Assembly: GCA_949292215.1 (NCBI GenBank)
Contig: CASEYW010000114.1
Coordinates: 1-64,000 of the forward strand
DNA from: an uncultured bacterium
GTDB lineage: Bacteria; Verrucomicrobiota; Lentisphaeria; Victivallales; UBA1829
Direction: 5' to 3'
Length of the DNA: 64,000 bases
Part shown: piece by piece, positions 48,461-57,543 of the stretch
Layout: the number at the start of each line of letters is the position of its first letter
How positions within the stretch are numbered: the first letter of the stretch is position 1
The notes under the pieces: model-generated
Told to the model about the DNA's origin: nothing
What the model saw: only the letters and a program-made list of their open reading frames with translations
The model's database searches: none
Program-made: the position numbers and the translations under genes

Positions 48461-49237
48461 GTGTTTGAACATATCCGAAAAGTGAAAGCGGTCAGTTATT
48501 TTGCCGCGCCCGGTGGACGAAAAGTTACGCCGGCAACCATCGCCCTGAGTTCGGAAAGCATCGAGCTGGTCACGGGAGGCACCATTTTCTTTGAGATTGA
48601 CGGCGAGCGCAGAACCTTTCACAAGGGCGCCATGTTCTGGCATGTTTCGCGCGAGAAGACGATCTGGGACACCCCGCCGGACGATCCATACCGATGCTAC
48701 GTCTTCCACTTTGAAGCCCGCCCGCCAACCAGGAGTGTTCCCCGTGTCACGGTCTGGAACAATCCGGACGAAGCACTCGAATTCGCATCCGCCATGTTCA
48801 AGATTTTTCACTCCGGAGATTTCGACCAGGATGCGCTGACCGCCTACCTTTATTCCACTCTGCGCTGGCAGGCGCTTGCTTCGCTCCGCCAGCCCGCGGC
48901 CCAGCTTCCGGACGCCCTTTCCAGAGCGTTGAAGTATCTGGATGCCAACTGCACCTCCAACGTCACTCCGGAAGATGCAGCTGAATATGCGGGAATCAGC
49001 CGTCCGTATCTCTTCCGGATGTTCCGCGACTCCCTGCGGACAAGTCCCCATCAGTACCTGCTGAAACGCCGTCTGGATAAAGCAAAACTGCTTCTTGCAG
49101 GCGAAACGTTTTCCATCAAGGAGATCGCCGCTGACTGCGGTTTTGAGTCCATTGAAGTCTTTTATCGACAATTCAAATCCAGTTTCCACACGACCCCGGC
49201 AGAATACCGGAAACAATATTCGATTCACCGGGGATAA
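48461..49237 (+). CDS. AraC-family transcriptional regulator
   Basis: A 258-residue protein with GTG start and AAAGG upstream. The N-terminal cupin-like part (ESIELVTGGTIFFEIDGERRTFHKG) senses ligand; the C-terminal double HTH includes AAEYAGISRPYLFRMFRDSLRTSPHQYLLKRRLDKAK and EIAADCGFESIEVFYRQFKSSFHTTPAEYRK. It is divergent from the isomerase/oxidoreductase unit and probably controls it. Confidence 0.88.
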   Translation: MFEHIRKVKAVSYFAAPGGRKVTPATIALSSESIELVTGGTIFFEIDGERRTFHKGAMFWHVSREKTIWDTPPDDPYRCYVFHFEARPPTRSVPRVTVWNNPDEALEFASAMFKIFHSGDFDQDALTAYLYSTLRWQALASLRQPAAQLPDALSRALKYLDANCTSNVTPEDAAEYAGISRPYLFRMFRDSLRTSPHQYLLKRRLDKAKLLLAGETFSIKEIAADCGFESIEVFYRQFKSSFHTTPAEYRKQYSIHRG

Positions 49238-49288
49238 CAGAACTTGCGCCGGTTTCGTCACCGGTTTGAAAAAGATTGCGGATCGGAT

Positions 49289-50812
49289 TCACCTCATTCG
49301 CAGGAAATAAGCGGGAGCACAGCTCCACGCATGACAAGCACTGTTGATCCGGGGATCGGTCCCATAGGGTGTGAGACGCTCATTCTCTTCAACAAAGACT
49401 TCCGGAAAGACAGTCATGCCTTTTTTCAGCATGGCACCCCAGTAGTTGTGAAGATGACGCATCATCTTTTCCTGTTCTCCTGCAACGCGGTATGCCTCAA
49501 GAAGGTGATGATGAAGATATGGCGTCACCGGTTTGACGATCGTTTTGCAGTGGTCCATTTTTTCCAGAAGGATTCGTGCCTCGGCGCCTGTAACGACTTC
49601 GGCAAGAATCATCCAGATCTGGGAAGCGCAGGAAATCTGATTCCGTTTCCCGCTGACGAACAGCCCTTTTTTCGCATTGAATCTACGGTGTTTCAGTTCA
49701 TCCGACAGGAATCCGGCTTCCTGTTCAAAGCGTTTTGCTTCGGAATATTTTTTCAGCAGCCGGGCAATTTTTGCCAACTTCCGGAGCCCGAAAATATAAC
49801 AGCCCTCGCAGGCGGTTGTTCGGTCAAGATCGTCGCACCAGTCGATAAAATTCCATGCGGGGAGTTCCTCCTGAGCCACGCCGTTCCGGTAAAACTGCCG
49901 AAAGAGTTCAAATTGTTTTGCTGCAAGAGGATACATCTCCTTCAGCAGCTCCCTGTTTCCCGTCTGTTCATAATGGAACCAGAGGAGATCGGCAAAGAGA
50001 AAGGCATAGTCCGAGATAAAGGTTCGGGAATCGCAAGGTTCCGGTCGATCAAAAACGCACGCGGGAATCCGTCCGTCGTCCTGCGGAAACGCTGCCAGGA
50101 GATAGATGCTCCGTTCGATGATGTCGAAGCGGCGGAAGGTCACGGCATTGACCTGGGCTTCCAGGCGGAGATCGCCGAGCCAGAGTCGCCGGTCGCGTTT
50201 GGGGCCGTCGAGCAGCACCCCCTGCATGCAGTTGCGGAGGGTCCGCTGGGCGGCCCGATCGAGTTCCGTCTCCTCCGGAGAAAATTCAGGAAGGGGCGGA
50301 ACAAACTCACGGACGGCGGAACGGGCGGTAAAACGGATGTCCTCAAACACAAGACGGTTCGGTGTGGCAATGACTTCCACAAACAGATAACGCATCGCAT
50401 AAACGCGGGGAAGCGTATAGGTTTGCGGCATGTCGTCAAGAGTAATGATTTCATCCTGAATCCACGCCCGGCTGAGGGTTCCGGTATAACTCCGGTTCCG
50501 TTCTGCGATTTCCAGAGGGAACTCCGCGAAAAGGAGTCTCAGTCGAACCGGAGAATCATTGTAATTTTCCTTTGAACGAAGAGTCAGTTTGAGTTTGCCG
50601 ACCAGTTCTTCTCCAAAATCGAGGATGAAACGGTCTCCGTTTTTGAATGATCGCTCTGCAAGAGGCTTGCGGGGATGGAGCGTTTCCATTCTCCATCCCT
50701 GCCATGCGGAGGAGTCCCGGACTGTCTTCACAAGGGCGAGAGGTGTAACGTCCCAGCGCCTGCTGACAGGGATTCGTTCATCGGTTTTCTCCAGAAAATC
50801 CCGGTTTTCCAT
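49289..50812 (-). CDS. Alpha-L-rhamnosidase-like (GH78-type) glycoside hydrolase
   Basis: A 507-residue protein. The N-terminal third is beta-rich (FILDFGEELVGKLKLTLRS), followed by an (alpha/alpha)6-type core with GVLLDGPKRDRRLWLGDLRLEAQVN, which matches the catalytic acid region of GH78 enzymes, and FPEVFVEENERLTPYGTDPRINSACHAWSCAPAYFL near the end. No signal peptide is visible. AAAGGGG lies before the ATG at 50812. It is downstream of an SGNH hydrolase gene, suggesting deacylation followed by deglycosylation of a decorated glycan. It is shorter than typical GH78 enzymes, so the substrate is uncertain. Confidence 0.75.
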   Translation of the reverse strand: MENRDFLEKTDERIPVSRRWDVTPLALVKTVRDSSAWQGWRMETLHPRKPLAERSFKNGDRFILDFGEELVGKLKLTLRSKENYNDSPVRLRLLFAEFPLEIAERNRSYTGTLSRAWIQDEIITLDDMPQTYTLPRVYAMRYLFVEVIATPNRLVFEDIRFTARSAVREFVPPLPEFSPEETELDRAAQRTLRNCMQGVLLDGPKRDRRLWLGDLRLEAQVNAVTFRRFDIIERSIYLLAAFPQDDGRIPACVFDRPEPCDSRTFISDYAFLFADLLWFHYEQTGNRELLKEMYPLAAKQFELFRQFYRNGVAQEELPAWNFIDWCDDLDRTTACEGCYIFGLRKLAKIARLLKKYSEAKRFEQEAGFLSDELKHRRFNAKKGLFVSGKRNQISCASQIWMILAEVVTGAEARILLEKMDHCKTIVKPVTPYLHHHLLEAYRVAGEQEKMMRHLHNYWGAMLKKGMTVFPEVFVEENERLTPYGTDPRINSACHAWSCAPAYFLRMR

Positions 50813-50837
50813 TTTGTACCCCTTTCCCGGCAAAGGC

Positions 50838-51479
50838 TCAGATCAGATCTTTCGTATACTTGATCCACGTATCTGCAATGAGCTGGAATCCTTCCGTTGT
50901 GGGATGGACTCCATCCTTGAGCCAGAAGTCGGCCGGAGCCTTTTTGAGAGCGGCATTGAAGATTGTCTGCATGGGAATAAAGGTCAGTCCATATTCCCCG
51001 GCAAGTTTTTTGACAACTTTTCCACGCTCCTTCATTTCCGGCAGCCAGGCGTCGGCCACGGCGCCGAAATTCAGGACAAACGGCTCAATAAGAACAATTT
51101 TCGTTTTCGGCAGATCTTTTTTTGTCCATTCAATCAGCATGCGGAGAAACTGTTCATATCTGGGAACCTCGACTCCGTTTTTGCAGCTGAACTCATGCCA
51201 GGTGTCATTCACGCCGATCAGGATGCTGAGCAGATCGGGTTTCAGATTGATCGTGTCGATTTTCCAGCGGGCATAAAGATCGACACTGCGGTGCCCGCTG
51301 ATCCCCCGGTTCAGAATCACATAGTTTTTTTCCGGATGATCGCAGCGAAGACGGGCAGAGATCAGAAACGGATATCCAAGACCGAGATCATGGTTGAAAT
51401 CCTTTGCGAGTCCGCGTCCGGCATCCGTGACGGAATCTCCCTGAAACACGATGGTGAAATCTTTTTTCTTCGGCATCAT
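50838..51479 (-). CDS. SGNH/GDSL hydrolase
   Basis: A 213-residue cytoplasmic-type SGNH hydrolase. G14-D-S16 in VFQGDSVTD is block I with the nucleophile, NRGISGHRSVDL block II, LIGVNDTWHEF block III, and D189-x2-H192 in KDGVHPTTEG block V. Relatives remove acetyl or acyl groups from sugars. It is transcribed just before the GH78-like gene (25-base spacing). Confidence 0.9.
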   Translation of the reverse strand: MMPKKKDFTIVFQGDSVTDAGRGLAKDFNHDLGLGYPFLISARLRCDHPEKNYVILNRGISGHRSVDLYARWKIDTINLKPDLLSILIGVNDTWHEFSCKNGVEVPRYEQFLRMLIEWTKKDLPKTKIVLIEPFVLNFGAVADAWLPEMKERGKVVKKLAGEYGLTFIPMQTIFNAALKKAPADFWLKDGVHPTTEGFQLIADTWIKYTKDLI

Positions 51480-51554
51480 TCAGCTCCTTTTTATGGTTTT
51501 ATGATCACGATGGATCTGTTTTCTCTTTCGCTCTGACAAAGTATGGCAATTTTT

Positions 51555-53273
51555 CTATTCCTTGTACCACTTCGGCATACCTTTTGCCCGCAGTTCCGCG
51601 ACATGCCTGACGCGGTCCGCCAGAATTTCCTCCCGGGTCCAGCGCAGCAGCGGATCGCGGTAAGGAGTTCCGGCTGTGGATCTTGTGGCAATCAGAATCT
51701 CCTTTTCCCCCATCGGAGGCAGAATCGGCGCGGAGTCCAGAGCAGCCACAGTCCCGCCGCGCCTGCGTCCGAATGGTTTCGATTCGTAAAGATGAAAACC
51801 CAGTTTCAGAAGCGCACCCTTGAACGGATAGGCGCCGCAGTAGGAGGCAAGAAATCCTTCCGGTTTCAAACGGTCCTTCAGTTTTTCCAGAAAATCAATG
51901 GTCCAGAGCTCCGGGTTGGTATCCGGAGTAAACCCATCCAGAAAAATATAATCAAAGTGCGAAGAGAGGTAGCGGACCGATTCCCGGGCATCGCCGTGCA
52001 GGATTTCCACATACGCGCGCCGCGATTCATACTTGCCGGTCTCCTTCAGAGATTTTACAATTCCGTATCCTTTGCGTTCGGGCAGACGAAGAGCCGCATC
52101 AATGGCGCTCTCGTCCGCCTCCAGCGTAGTGATGTAGAGCCGGGCATTGCCTTTGAGACTTTCGGCAAGTTCCACCGCCGCACAGACATTGAATCCCATC
52201 CCGAAACCGACATCCAGAATGGACGCATTCTTTCCACTTTCCAACCGGGACTTCACTCCGCAGGGCTGAAGGTATTTTTTGTCGGATTCCGACCATGCAC
52301 CCGCAGTACTGTGAAAATGCTGACGATATTTCGGATGATAAAACGTATAGGACCCGTCACCGGTCCGAACCGCCTTCATGCAGTCCGGAGAGACTTCCCC
52401 GGACTCATACATCTTCAGGAACATGTCGGTAAATGCCGTTTTTCCCATCCACCAGTTCGGCGCAATCGTTTCCTGTTCCGGTGCATCGGCACAGAGACGC
52501 ATCACAATCCAACCGTCAGGGAGTTCCCGCAGAAAAGCGGCCAGCTCATTGGCATATTCGTATTCACTCATAGGTACGACCTGACCGTCATGGAACATCC
52601 GCTCCATGCGCGTCCCCTTGAGAACCAGAAGGTTGTGAACCTTGATCCCGGAAAACGGAAGTGCGGCGAGCTTGCGCGCCGTCCGGAGATAATCGGTGGA
52701 ACTTTCTCCGGGAAGCCCCAGAATCACATGCGCGGCAACCTTGATGCCTCGCTCATGAAGACGCGTCACCGCGGAACGGACAGCTTCAAAATGGTGTCCG
52801 CGGTTGATGAAATCCAGCGTATCGTCATTCGCGGTCTGGACACCGAGTTCCACCCAGACATCATAGTTTTCATTCAGCTCCGCAATCAGATCGACTGTCT
52901 CCTCCGGCAGACAGTCGGGCCGGGTCGCAAGGATCACCGTATTGAACTCTGCCATTTCCAGGACTTCGCCATAGAGCTTCCGAAGCGTCGCAACATCTGC
53001 ATTTGTCGCTGTAAAAGCCTGAAAATAAACGGCATATGGAGGTTTCGCCCCGTAACGCCCCATAACATACTCTATTCCGCGCTCCACCTGTTCGCGCAAC
53101 GGCATTCCCGGCCTGAGATGCCGGGCCCGGCTGCCATCCGCCGAACAGAACGCACAACCGCCTCCCCCCGCCTCCCGGTGCGGACAGGATAACCCGAGAT
53201 CAATCGGAATCCGCTGGATCGCCAGACCGTATTTGCGGATGAAATAATCCTTGAGCGTGATAATCTTATTCAT
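51555..53273 (-). CDS. Fusion of radical SAM (YhcC/YtqA family) and MnmD-type tRNA methyltransferase
   Basis: A 572-residue two-domain protein. Residues 1-305 are a radical SAM domain of the TIGR01212/YhcC/YtqA family, with cluster cysteines C30, C40 and C43 in SCPHREAGGGGCAFC and ELGVQTANDDTLDFINRGH. From about 310 a Rossmann methyltransferase begins: ILDVGFGMGFN (352-362) binds SAM and FLDGFTPDTNPELWT (444-458) is the signature of MnmC/MnmD methyltransferases, which make mnm5(s2)U from nm5(s2)U at the tRNA wobble position. No FAD domain is present. In B. subtilis, YtqA-type enzymes have been linked to the step before this methylation (my recollection), so the fusion joins consecutive steps. 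It overlaps rpe by four bases. Confidence 0.88.
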   Translation of the reverse strand: MNKIITLKDYFIRKYGLAIQRIPIDLGLSCPHREAGGGGCAFCSADGSRARHLRPGMPLREQVERGIEYVMGRYGAKPPYAVYFQAFTATNADVATLRKLYGEVLEMAEFNTVILATRPDCLPEETVDLIAELNENYDVWVELGVQTANDDTLDFINRGHHFEAVRSAVTRLHERGIKVAAHVILGLPGESSTDYLRTARKLAALPFSGIKVHNLLVLKGTRMERMFHDGQVVPMSEYEYANELAAFLRELPDGWIVMRLCADAPEQETIAPNWWMGKTAFTDMFLKMYESGEVSPDCMKAVRTGDGSYTFYHPKYRQHFHSTAGAWSESDKKYLQPCGVKSRLESGKNASILDVGFGMGFNVCAAVELAESLKGNARLYITTLEADESAIDAALRLPERKGYGIVKSLKETGKYESRRAYVEILHGDARESVRYLSSHFDYIFLDGFTPDTNPELWTIDFLEKLKDRLKPEGFLASYCGAYPFKGALLKLGFHLYESKPFGRRRGGTVAALDSAPILPPMGEKEILIATRSTAGTPYRDPLLRWTREEILADRVRHVAELRAKGMPKWYKE

Positions 53274-53977
53274 CGTGCAGGGAGATATCCCGAATAACCA
53301 TGCAGAGTGCGAATCGCTTCAGCAGCTCCTTCCTTTGCCCGGAACACAGCCGTTCCCGCCACAAGCACACCCGCTCCGGCACGGATGATGTCCGGTGCCG
53401 TGCGTGCATCTATGCCGCCATCGACTTCGAGAAACCCGGCGGGATTCTTCTCCCGGAACATCGCAAAGATTTCCGAAACCTTCGGAATCATGTCCGCCAT
53501 AAAGGACTGTCCCCCGAACCCCGGCTCCACCGTCATGACCAGCACCATGTCAATCAGCCCGATGTACTTCTCCAGAGCCTTGGCCGGAGTTCCCGGCTTC
53601 ACGGAAATTCCCGCAGAACATCCCTGTGCACGAATCGCTTCAATCACTTCCAGTGGATCATTTTCCGATTCCACATGAAATGTGATCGAATCCGCCCCCG
53701 CTTCGGCAAACGGCTTTACATACTCCAGCGGATTTGTCAGCATCAGATGCGTGTCAAATAGAAGATCGGATTCCTTGCGGATCGAGGCAACCAGCGGCGG
53801 CCCGAATGTCAGATTCGGGACAAAATGACCATCCATAATATCCAGATGAAGCATGTCACAACCTGCATCCTCCACTCGCTTCACCTCCGCCCCGAGACGC
53901 GAAAAATCCGACGCCAGAATCGACGGAGAAACCAATACCCTGTCCCTGTTCAAATCCCCTAGCAGACGATGTCTCAT
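53270..53977 (-). CDS. rpe: Ribulose-phosphate 3-epimerase
   Basis: A 235-residue TIM-barrel epimerase interconverting ribulose-5-phosphate and xylulose-5-phosphate. VSPSILASDFSRLG, MLHLDIMDGHFVPNLTFGP, HLMLTNP, VMTVEPGFGGQSFM and EVDGGIDARTAP are the conserved metal and phosphate sites. The ATG at 53977 is preferred over one at 53992 because AAGGA lies six bases before it. The product is translationally coupled to the radical SAM fusion by a four-base overlap. Confidence 0.95.
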   Translation of the reverse strand: MRHRLLGDLNRDRVLVSPSILASDFSRLGAEVKRVEDAGCDMLHLDIMDGHFVPNLTFGPPLVASIRKESDLLFDTHLMLTNPLEYVKPFAEAGADSITFHVESENDPLEVIEAIRAQGCSAGISVKPGTPAKALEKYIGLIDMVLVMTVEPGFGGQSFMADMIPKVSEIFAMFREKNPAGFLEVDGGIDARTAPDIIRAGAGVLVAGTAVFRAKEGAAEAIRTLHGYSGYLPAR

Positions 53978-54024
53978 GAAATATCCTTCCATCCAATCCG
54001 GATTTTATTTTTCCATTTGCGGGT

Positions 54025-54053
54025 ACATTACCTCATTTCATGAAAAATTGCAA
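54025..54053 (-). promoter_or_regulatory. Predicted promoter of rpe and the radical SAM fusion
   Basis: Minus strand TTGCAA (54053-54048), 17-base spacer, TAATGT (54030-54025), about 48 bases before the rpe ATG. Confidence 0.45.
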
Positions 54054-54089
54054 GGTCTCTTTTATCGGATTTGTTTTTTCAGGTTACGA

Positions 54090-54350
54090 CATTCACTCCT
54101 GGAAGAAAGTTGAAGACTTCTCGCACTCTGCACTCCCAGCTCCTTTTGTTGCCACGCAACGTGAAGTTGCCGATAAGGATGAGGGGGTCCAGGGGAAAAA
54201 CCATTGGCGGTCCCCCTGATCGACAGGTGTCGAAAGAATCATGGGAGCAAAAAGAATGAATTTTTTGCCACGGGCGCAGGGTCTGTACTCCTGCCGAGGG
54301 GTGTTGGAGGCGAAGAGACACCAACTTGAACCAGAAAGCTTCACAGAATT
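54090..54350. other. Non-coding block of unlike composition upstream of the Fe-S operon
   Basis: About 260 bases that differ in texture from neighbouring genes. They include an imperfect hairpin built on AGGGGG/CCCCCT arms (about 54180-54220). Short open frames on the minus strand have no recognisable product or ribosome binding site. I think this is a decayed repeat or a non-coding RNA region; no identity can be given. Confidence 0.3.
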
Positions 54351-54356
54351 ACCCTT

Positions 54357-54473
54357 ATAACTGTCTACGATAGCCGTTTATCCAAAAATTAATTGTTGAG
54401 AAAAAATCATTTTTTTTATTTTAACAAATTGATTTTTTCATTTTCAACTATAACTTATATCGAAGACAGTTAT
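54357..54473. repeat. 16-bp inverted repeat flanking an 85-base AT-rich segment
   Basis: ATAACTGTCTACGATA at 54357-54372 and TATCGAAGACAGTTAT at 54458-54473 are inverted copies matching at 15 of 16 positions. The segment between them is almost entirely A/T. The right arm ends 23 bases before the U32-like gene and the presumed promoter must lie within or beside it. It may be a two-site operator that loops DNA, or a small MITE-like insertion. Confidence 0.6.
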
Positions 54474-54496
54474 TCTCAGAGAGGAAGCAAAAAGCG

Positions 54497-55519
54497 ATGC
54501 GGTACATGATAGGTTATCAGCGGATGCGGGATGATCGTCTCAAGGAAGTGATTCTGCGGAACAGGGAATTCATCCATGAAATCTATTTTTCCTGGGGAGA
54601 CATGCCTTCCGGACGGGGTACGATGGAAAAAACCGGGGATTCGTTTCCATTTGAAATTCAGGGAGCAATGCTTGCCGAGCTGGAAGAGTATTCGCGGGCT
54701 GGAATCGGGATGAATCTGTTATTGAATGGGAACTGTTACGGGAGGATGAGTCAGTCTCGCGCTTTTTTTGAGAAGATCGGAGAAACGGTTGAGTTTCTCG
54801 GAGGACATCTATCTCTTTGCTCGGTAACGACGACCTCTCCTCTGATTGCGAAGTTCATCAAGCAGAATTTTCCCGAGCTGGAGACACGTGCATCGGTGAA
54901 CATGGAGATCGGCACGGTTCAGGGAATGGACTATCTGGCGGAAAATTTTGATGGTTATTATATGAAACGGGAGCTCAACCGGAATCTGCAGAAAATCCGG
55001 AAACTTCACACATGGTGCAGGAAGAACGGAAAAAAGCTCTATGGACTGGCGAACAGCGGATGTCTCAATCACTGTTCCGCGCATGTGTTTCACGACAATC
55101 TGGTGGCGCACGAGAACGAGATCCGGGAAATGGACAATGCCTATGATTTCCGGGGAATGTGTCATGACTATCTGAAAAAAGAGGAAAAGCGGATTCACTT
55201 TCTCCGTGACACGAATTTCATCCGTCCGGAAGATGTCGCTCTGTATGAACCGTACTTCGAAGCGCTGAAGCTGGCAACGCGGGTGAATCGGAATCCGGCA
55301 GCAGTGGTCGAGGCATATTTGACAAATCATTACAAAGGAAATCTTCCCGATCTGATGGAACCGGATCATGCGGAGGCATTTTATCCTGATGTGATTGAAA
55401 ATTCCCTTCTTCCTCCGGATTTCGGTTTGCATACGCTGAACTGCGCTCACAACTGCGATGAGTGCTCCTACTGTGAAGAGGCATTGTCGAAAGCGAGAAT
55501 CCGGCTGGATTTCAACTGA
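54497..55519 (+). CDS. U32-peptidase-like (UbiU/UbiV-type fold) Fe-S protein
   Basis: A 340-residue protein that looks like a diverged member of the U32 family, TIM-barrel proteins that include the oxygen-independent hydroxylases UbiU/UbiV and RlhA. Core cysteines are C189-x3-C193 in NSGCLNHCSAHVFHD, with C174 and C222 nearby; a second set C316, C320, C323, C326 closes the protein (NCAHNCDECSYC). These could bind one or two Fe-S clusters. No protease motif is apparent. AGAGGAAG precedes the ATG. Three QueG-like Fe-S genes follow closely, so a shared reductive or hydroxylating pathway is likely. Family assignment is tentative. Confidence 0.68.
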   Translation: MRYMIGYQRMRDDRLKEVILRNREFIHEIYFSWGDMPSGRGTMEKTGDSFPFEIQGAMLAELEEYSRAGIGMNLLLNGNCYGRMSQSRAFFEKIGETVEFLGGHLSLCSVTTTSPLIAKFIKQNFPELETRASVNMEIGTVQGMDYLAENFDGYYMKRELNRNLQKIRKLHTWCRKNGKKLYGLANSGCLNHCSAHVFHDNLVAHENEIREMDNAYDFRGMCHDYLKKEEKRIHFLRDTNFIRPEDVALYEPYFEALKLATRVNRNPAAVVEAYLTNHYKGNLPDLMEPDHAEAFYPDVIENSLLPPDFGLHTLNCAHNCDECSYCEEALSKARIRLDFN

Positions 55520-55555
55520 GTTTCAAGATTCAATTTTAAGATCATGGAGGCAGAT

Positions 55556-56623
55556 ATGCTGACGAGTCAAATGGTGAAAGATGCGGCGATCGCGGCGGGA
55601 GCCGACCTTTGCGGCATCGGTGACATGGCGCGGTTTGAAGGCGCTCCGCCGGAAATGGATCCGCGTCATATTTTCCCTGAGGCGAAAACGGTCATCGGGA
55701 TGGTGTTCCGGATTCCGCGTGGGGTTCAGCGGGGCATTGAGGAGGGTACGCAGTTCTATCAGTATCCTTCGATGGCATACGGCGGAATCAACGAAATCTA
55801 TGCGCCCGCGGTGCTCTATCATGTGGGGAAGCTGATTGAGGATCATGGATACGAGGCCGCTGTCTATCGCAACACTGGCGCACGCGGAGTGGTTTCCGAT
55901 ATGGATGGCTCTCCGGGCAACACGCTCTCGCCGGAAGAGCAGATCGAGATCAACGAACAGGCGAAAACGAAAACGGCGCATCACCGGTCCGTTCAGTATA
56001 CCCGTCCGACACGCGAAGGCAATATCGCGCCGGATCTCCAGTTTCATTTTCGTCTGGCGGCGGTTGCCTGCGGACTCGGAGAGATCGGCTGGAGCAAGAT
56101 GTTTCTCACGCCCGAATTCGGACCTCTCCAGCGCGTTGCCTTCCTTTTTACGGACGCGCCTCTGGAACCGGACCCGATGTATTCCGGTCCGCCGATCTGC
56201 CGCCGGTGCATGGCATGTGTCCGGGAATGTCCGGGACAGTGCCTCAGCAAAACGGAAAGCATCAAAGTCACAGTCGGCGGAAAAGTCTGCGAATGGGGCA
56301 AGCTCGATGAATGGAAATGCTATGCGTTCTATACGCACGGCGGACGCAAGTTCAATCCGTTTGTCCCGAAAGAGGTCTGGGACAAAAATGAAAACGGCGA
56401 TCTGAATCTTCTGGAAGGCAAATGCAAAGCAGGAGAAGCGGAGATCATGAAAGTCTACGGCGCTCTTGAGAAATACTTTCCGTCCTGGGTCGGCTATAAT
56501 ATGGCGAAATGCGGCGGCTGCATCCGTGCCTGCGTCTCCATGCTGGAGAAAAAAGGAGGATGTATGGAGCACCGTTTCAAAACCCGTTTGCGCACAGGCA
56601 AGGCCTGGGTCATGGATCGATAG
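55556..56623 (+). CDS. QueG-like Fe-S oxidoreductase, paralogue 1
   Basis: A 355-residue protein related to epoxyqueuosine reductase. C215, C218, C221 and C225 (CRRCMACVRECPG) plus C319, C322 and C326 (CGGCIRAC) form two cluster motifs as in QueG, and CGLGEIGWSKMFLTPEFGP corresponds to the QueG core. The QueG DYH catalytic motif is not seen; the region reads GTQFYQYPS. A roughly 55-residue stretch after the first cluster is absent from the other two copies. GGAGG lies five bases before ATG 55556, and this start aligns with paralogue 2. Confidence 0.8.
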   Translation: MLTSQMVKDAAIAAGADLCGIGDMARFEGAPPEMDPRHIFPEAKTVIGMVFRIPRGVQRGIEEGTQFYQYPSMAYGGINEIYAPAVLYHVGKLIEDHGYEAAVYRNTGARGVVSDMDGSPGNTLSPEEQIEINEQAKTKTAHHRSVQYTRPTREGNIAPDLQFHFRLAAVACGLGEIGWSKMFLTPEFGPLQRVAFLFTDAPLEPDPMYSGPPICRRCMACVRECPGQCLSKTESIKVTVGGKVCEWGKLDEWKCYAFYTHGGRKFNPFVPKEVWDKNENGDLNLLEGKCKAGEAEIMKVYGALEKYFPSWVGYNMAKCGGCIRACVSMLEKKGGCMEHRFKTRLRTGKAWVMDR

Positions 56624-56634
56624 GAGAAACCAAT

Positions 56635-57543
56635 ATGCTGACAGCTCAACTCATCAAGCAGAAAGCAAAGGAATACGGAGCGGACATCGTCGGCATCGGC
56701 GATATTGCCCACTATGCAGGCACGACTCCCCAGCGGAATCCGAAACAGATACTCCCGAATGCGACCTGCGTCATCGGTTGCGGATTCCGCGTTCCCCGCG
56801 CCCTCTACCGGACAATGGAACGCGGAAGCCAGTACTTCAATTATACACAACTTGGAGTCAAACTCATTGATGAGGAACTTTCCGAAGTGTTCCTGCTCAA
56901 AATGGGCGCGCTGATCGAAAACGAAGGCTATGACGCCTGTCTTCAGCGCAACATCTCGAATCTCCGGATCAAAGGCGATCACACAACGAATCCCGAACTG
57001 ATCGACACTTATGAACTGGTTCATGCGGAACCCGTTGCTCCGGGGAAACCTGTCCCGGATATCATCATGGACTTTGCGGAATCCGCCCGCATCTGCGGAC
57101 TCGGTTCAGTCTCCTGCAAAGGCAATGTGATTGTCCCGAAATACGGACCGTTCATCCGCTTTGTCTTCATCGTGACGGATGCACCGCTCGAAACGGATGC
57201 ACCTTTCGAAGGAAATCTCTGCGACCGGTGCGGCGAATGTGCAAAAGCCTGTCCCGGGCATGCCATCGGTGCTGACGGAAAACTCGATACCTGGCAGTGC
57301 GCAGTTTACTATCGCGGCGCGCACCGCTCGAATCCGTTTCTCACCGACGACTTTCTCAAGGATGATCCGCGACGGGAGGCGATCCTCGACGGACATGAAC
57401 GCTTCAATCGCGAAAGTGCCCGGGCGCTCTACCCAAAACTGGACTTTCTGCCGTCGCATGCCACCGGATACGCGCCTTGTCTCTGCGGGAAAAAATGCGA
57501 TACGGTCTGCTATCACCATCTCAAGGAGAAGAATCTCTTATGA
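56635..57543 (+). CDS. QueG-like Fe-S oxidoreductase, paralogue 2
   Basis: A 302-residue protein with C196, C199, C202, C206 (CDRCGECAKACPG) and a second set C282, C284, C288, C292 (CLCGKKCDTVC). CGLGSVSCKGNVIVPKYGP and VFIVTDAPLETD match the other two copies. The position of the QueG Asp motif reads GSQYFNYTQ. TAGGAGAAACC precedes the ATG, 11 bases after paralogue 1. It is likely cytoplasmic and oxygen-sensitive. The substrate is unknown. Confidence 0.82.
   Translation: MLTAQLIKQKAKEYGADIVGIGDIAHYAGTTPQRNPKQILPNATCVIGCGFRVPRALYRTMERGSQYFNYTQLGVKLIDEELSEVFLLKMGALIENEGYDACLQRNISNLRIKGDHTTNPELIDTYELVHAEPVAPGKPVPDIIMDFAESARICGLGSVSCKGNVIVPKYGPFIRFVFIVTDAPLETDAPFEGNLCDRCGECAKACPGHAIGADGKLDTWQCAVYYRGAHRSNPFLTDDFLKDDPRREAILDGHERFNRESARALYPKLDFLPSHATGYAPCLCGKKCDTVCYHHLKEKNLL

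Noticed and set aside
54079-54344. Two overlapping minus-strand open frames in the block before the Fe-S operon
   Set aside because: No start signals and no recognisable product; better treated as non-coding.
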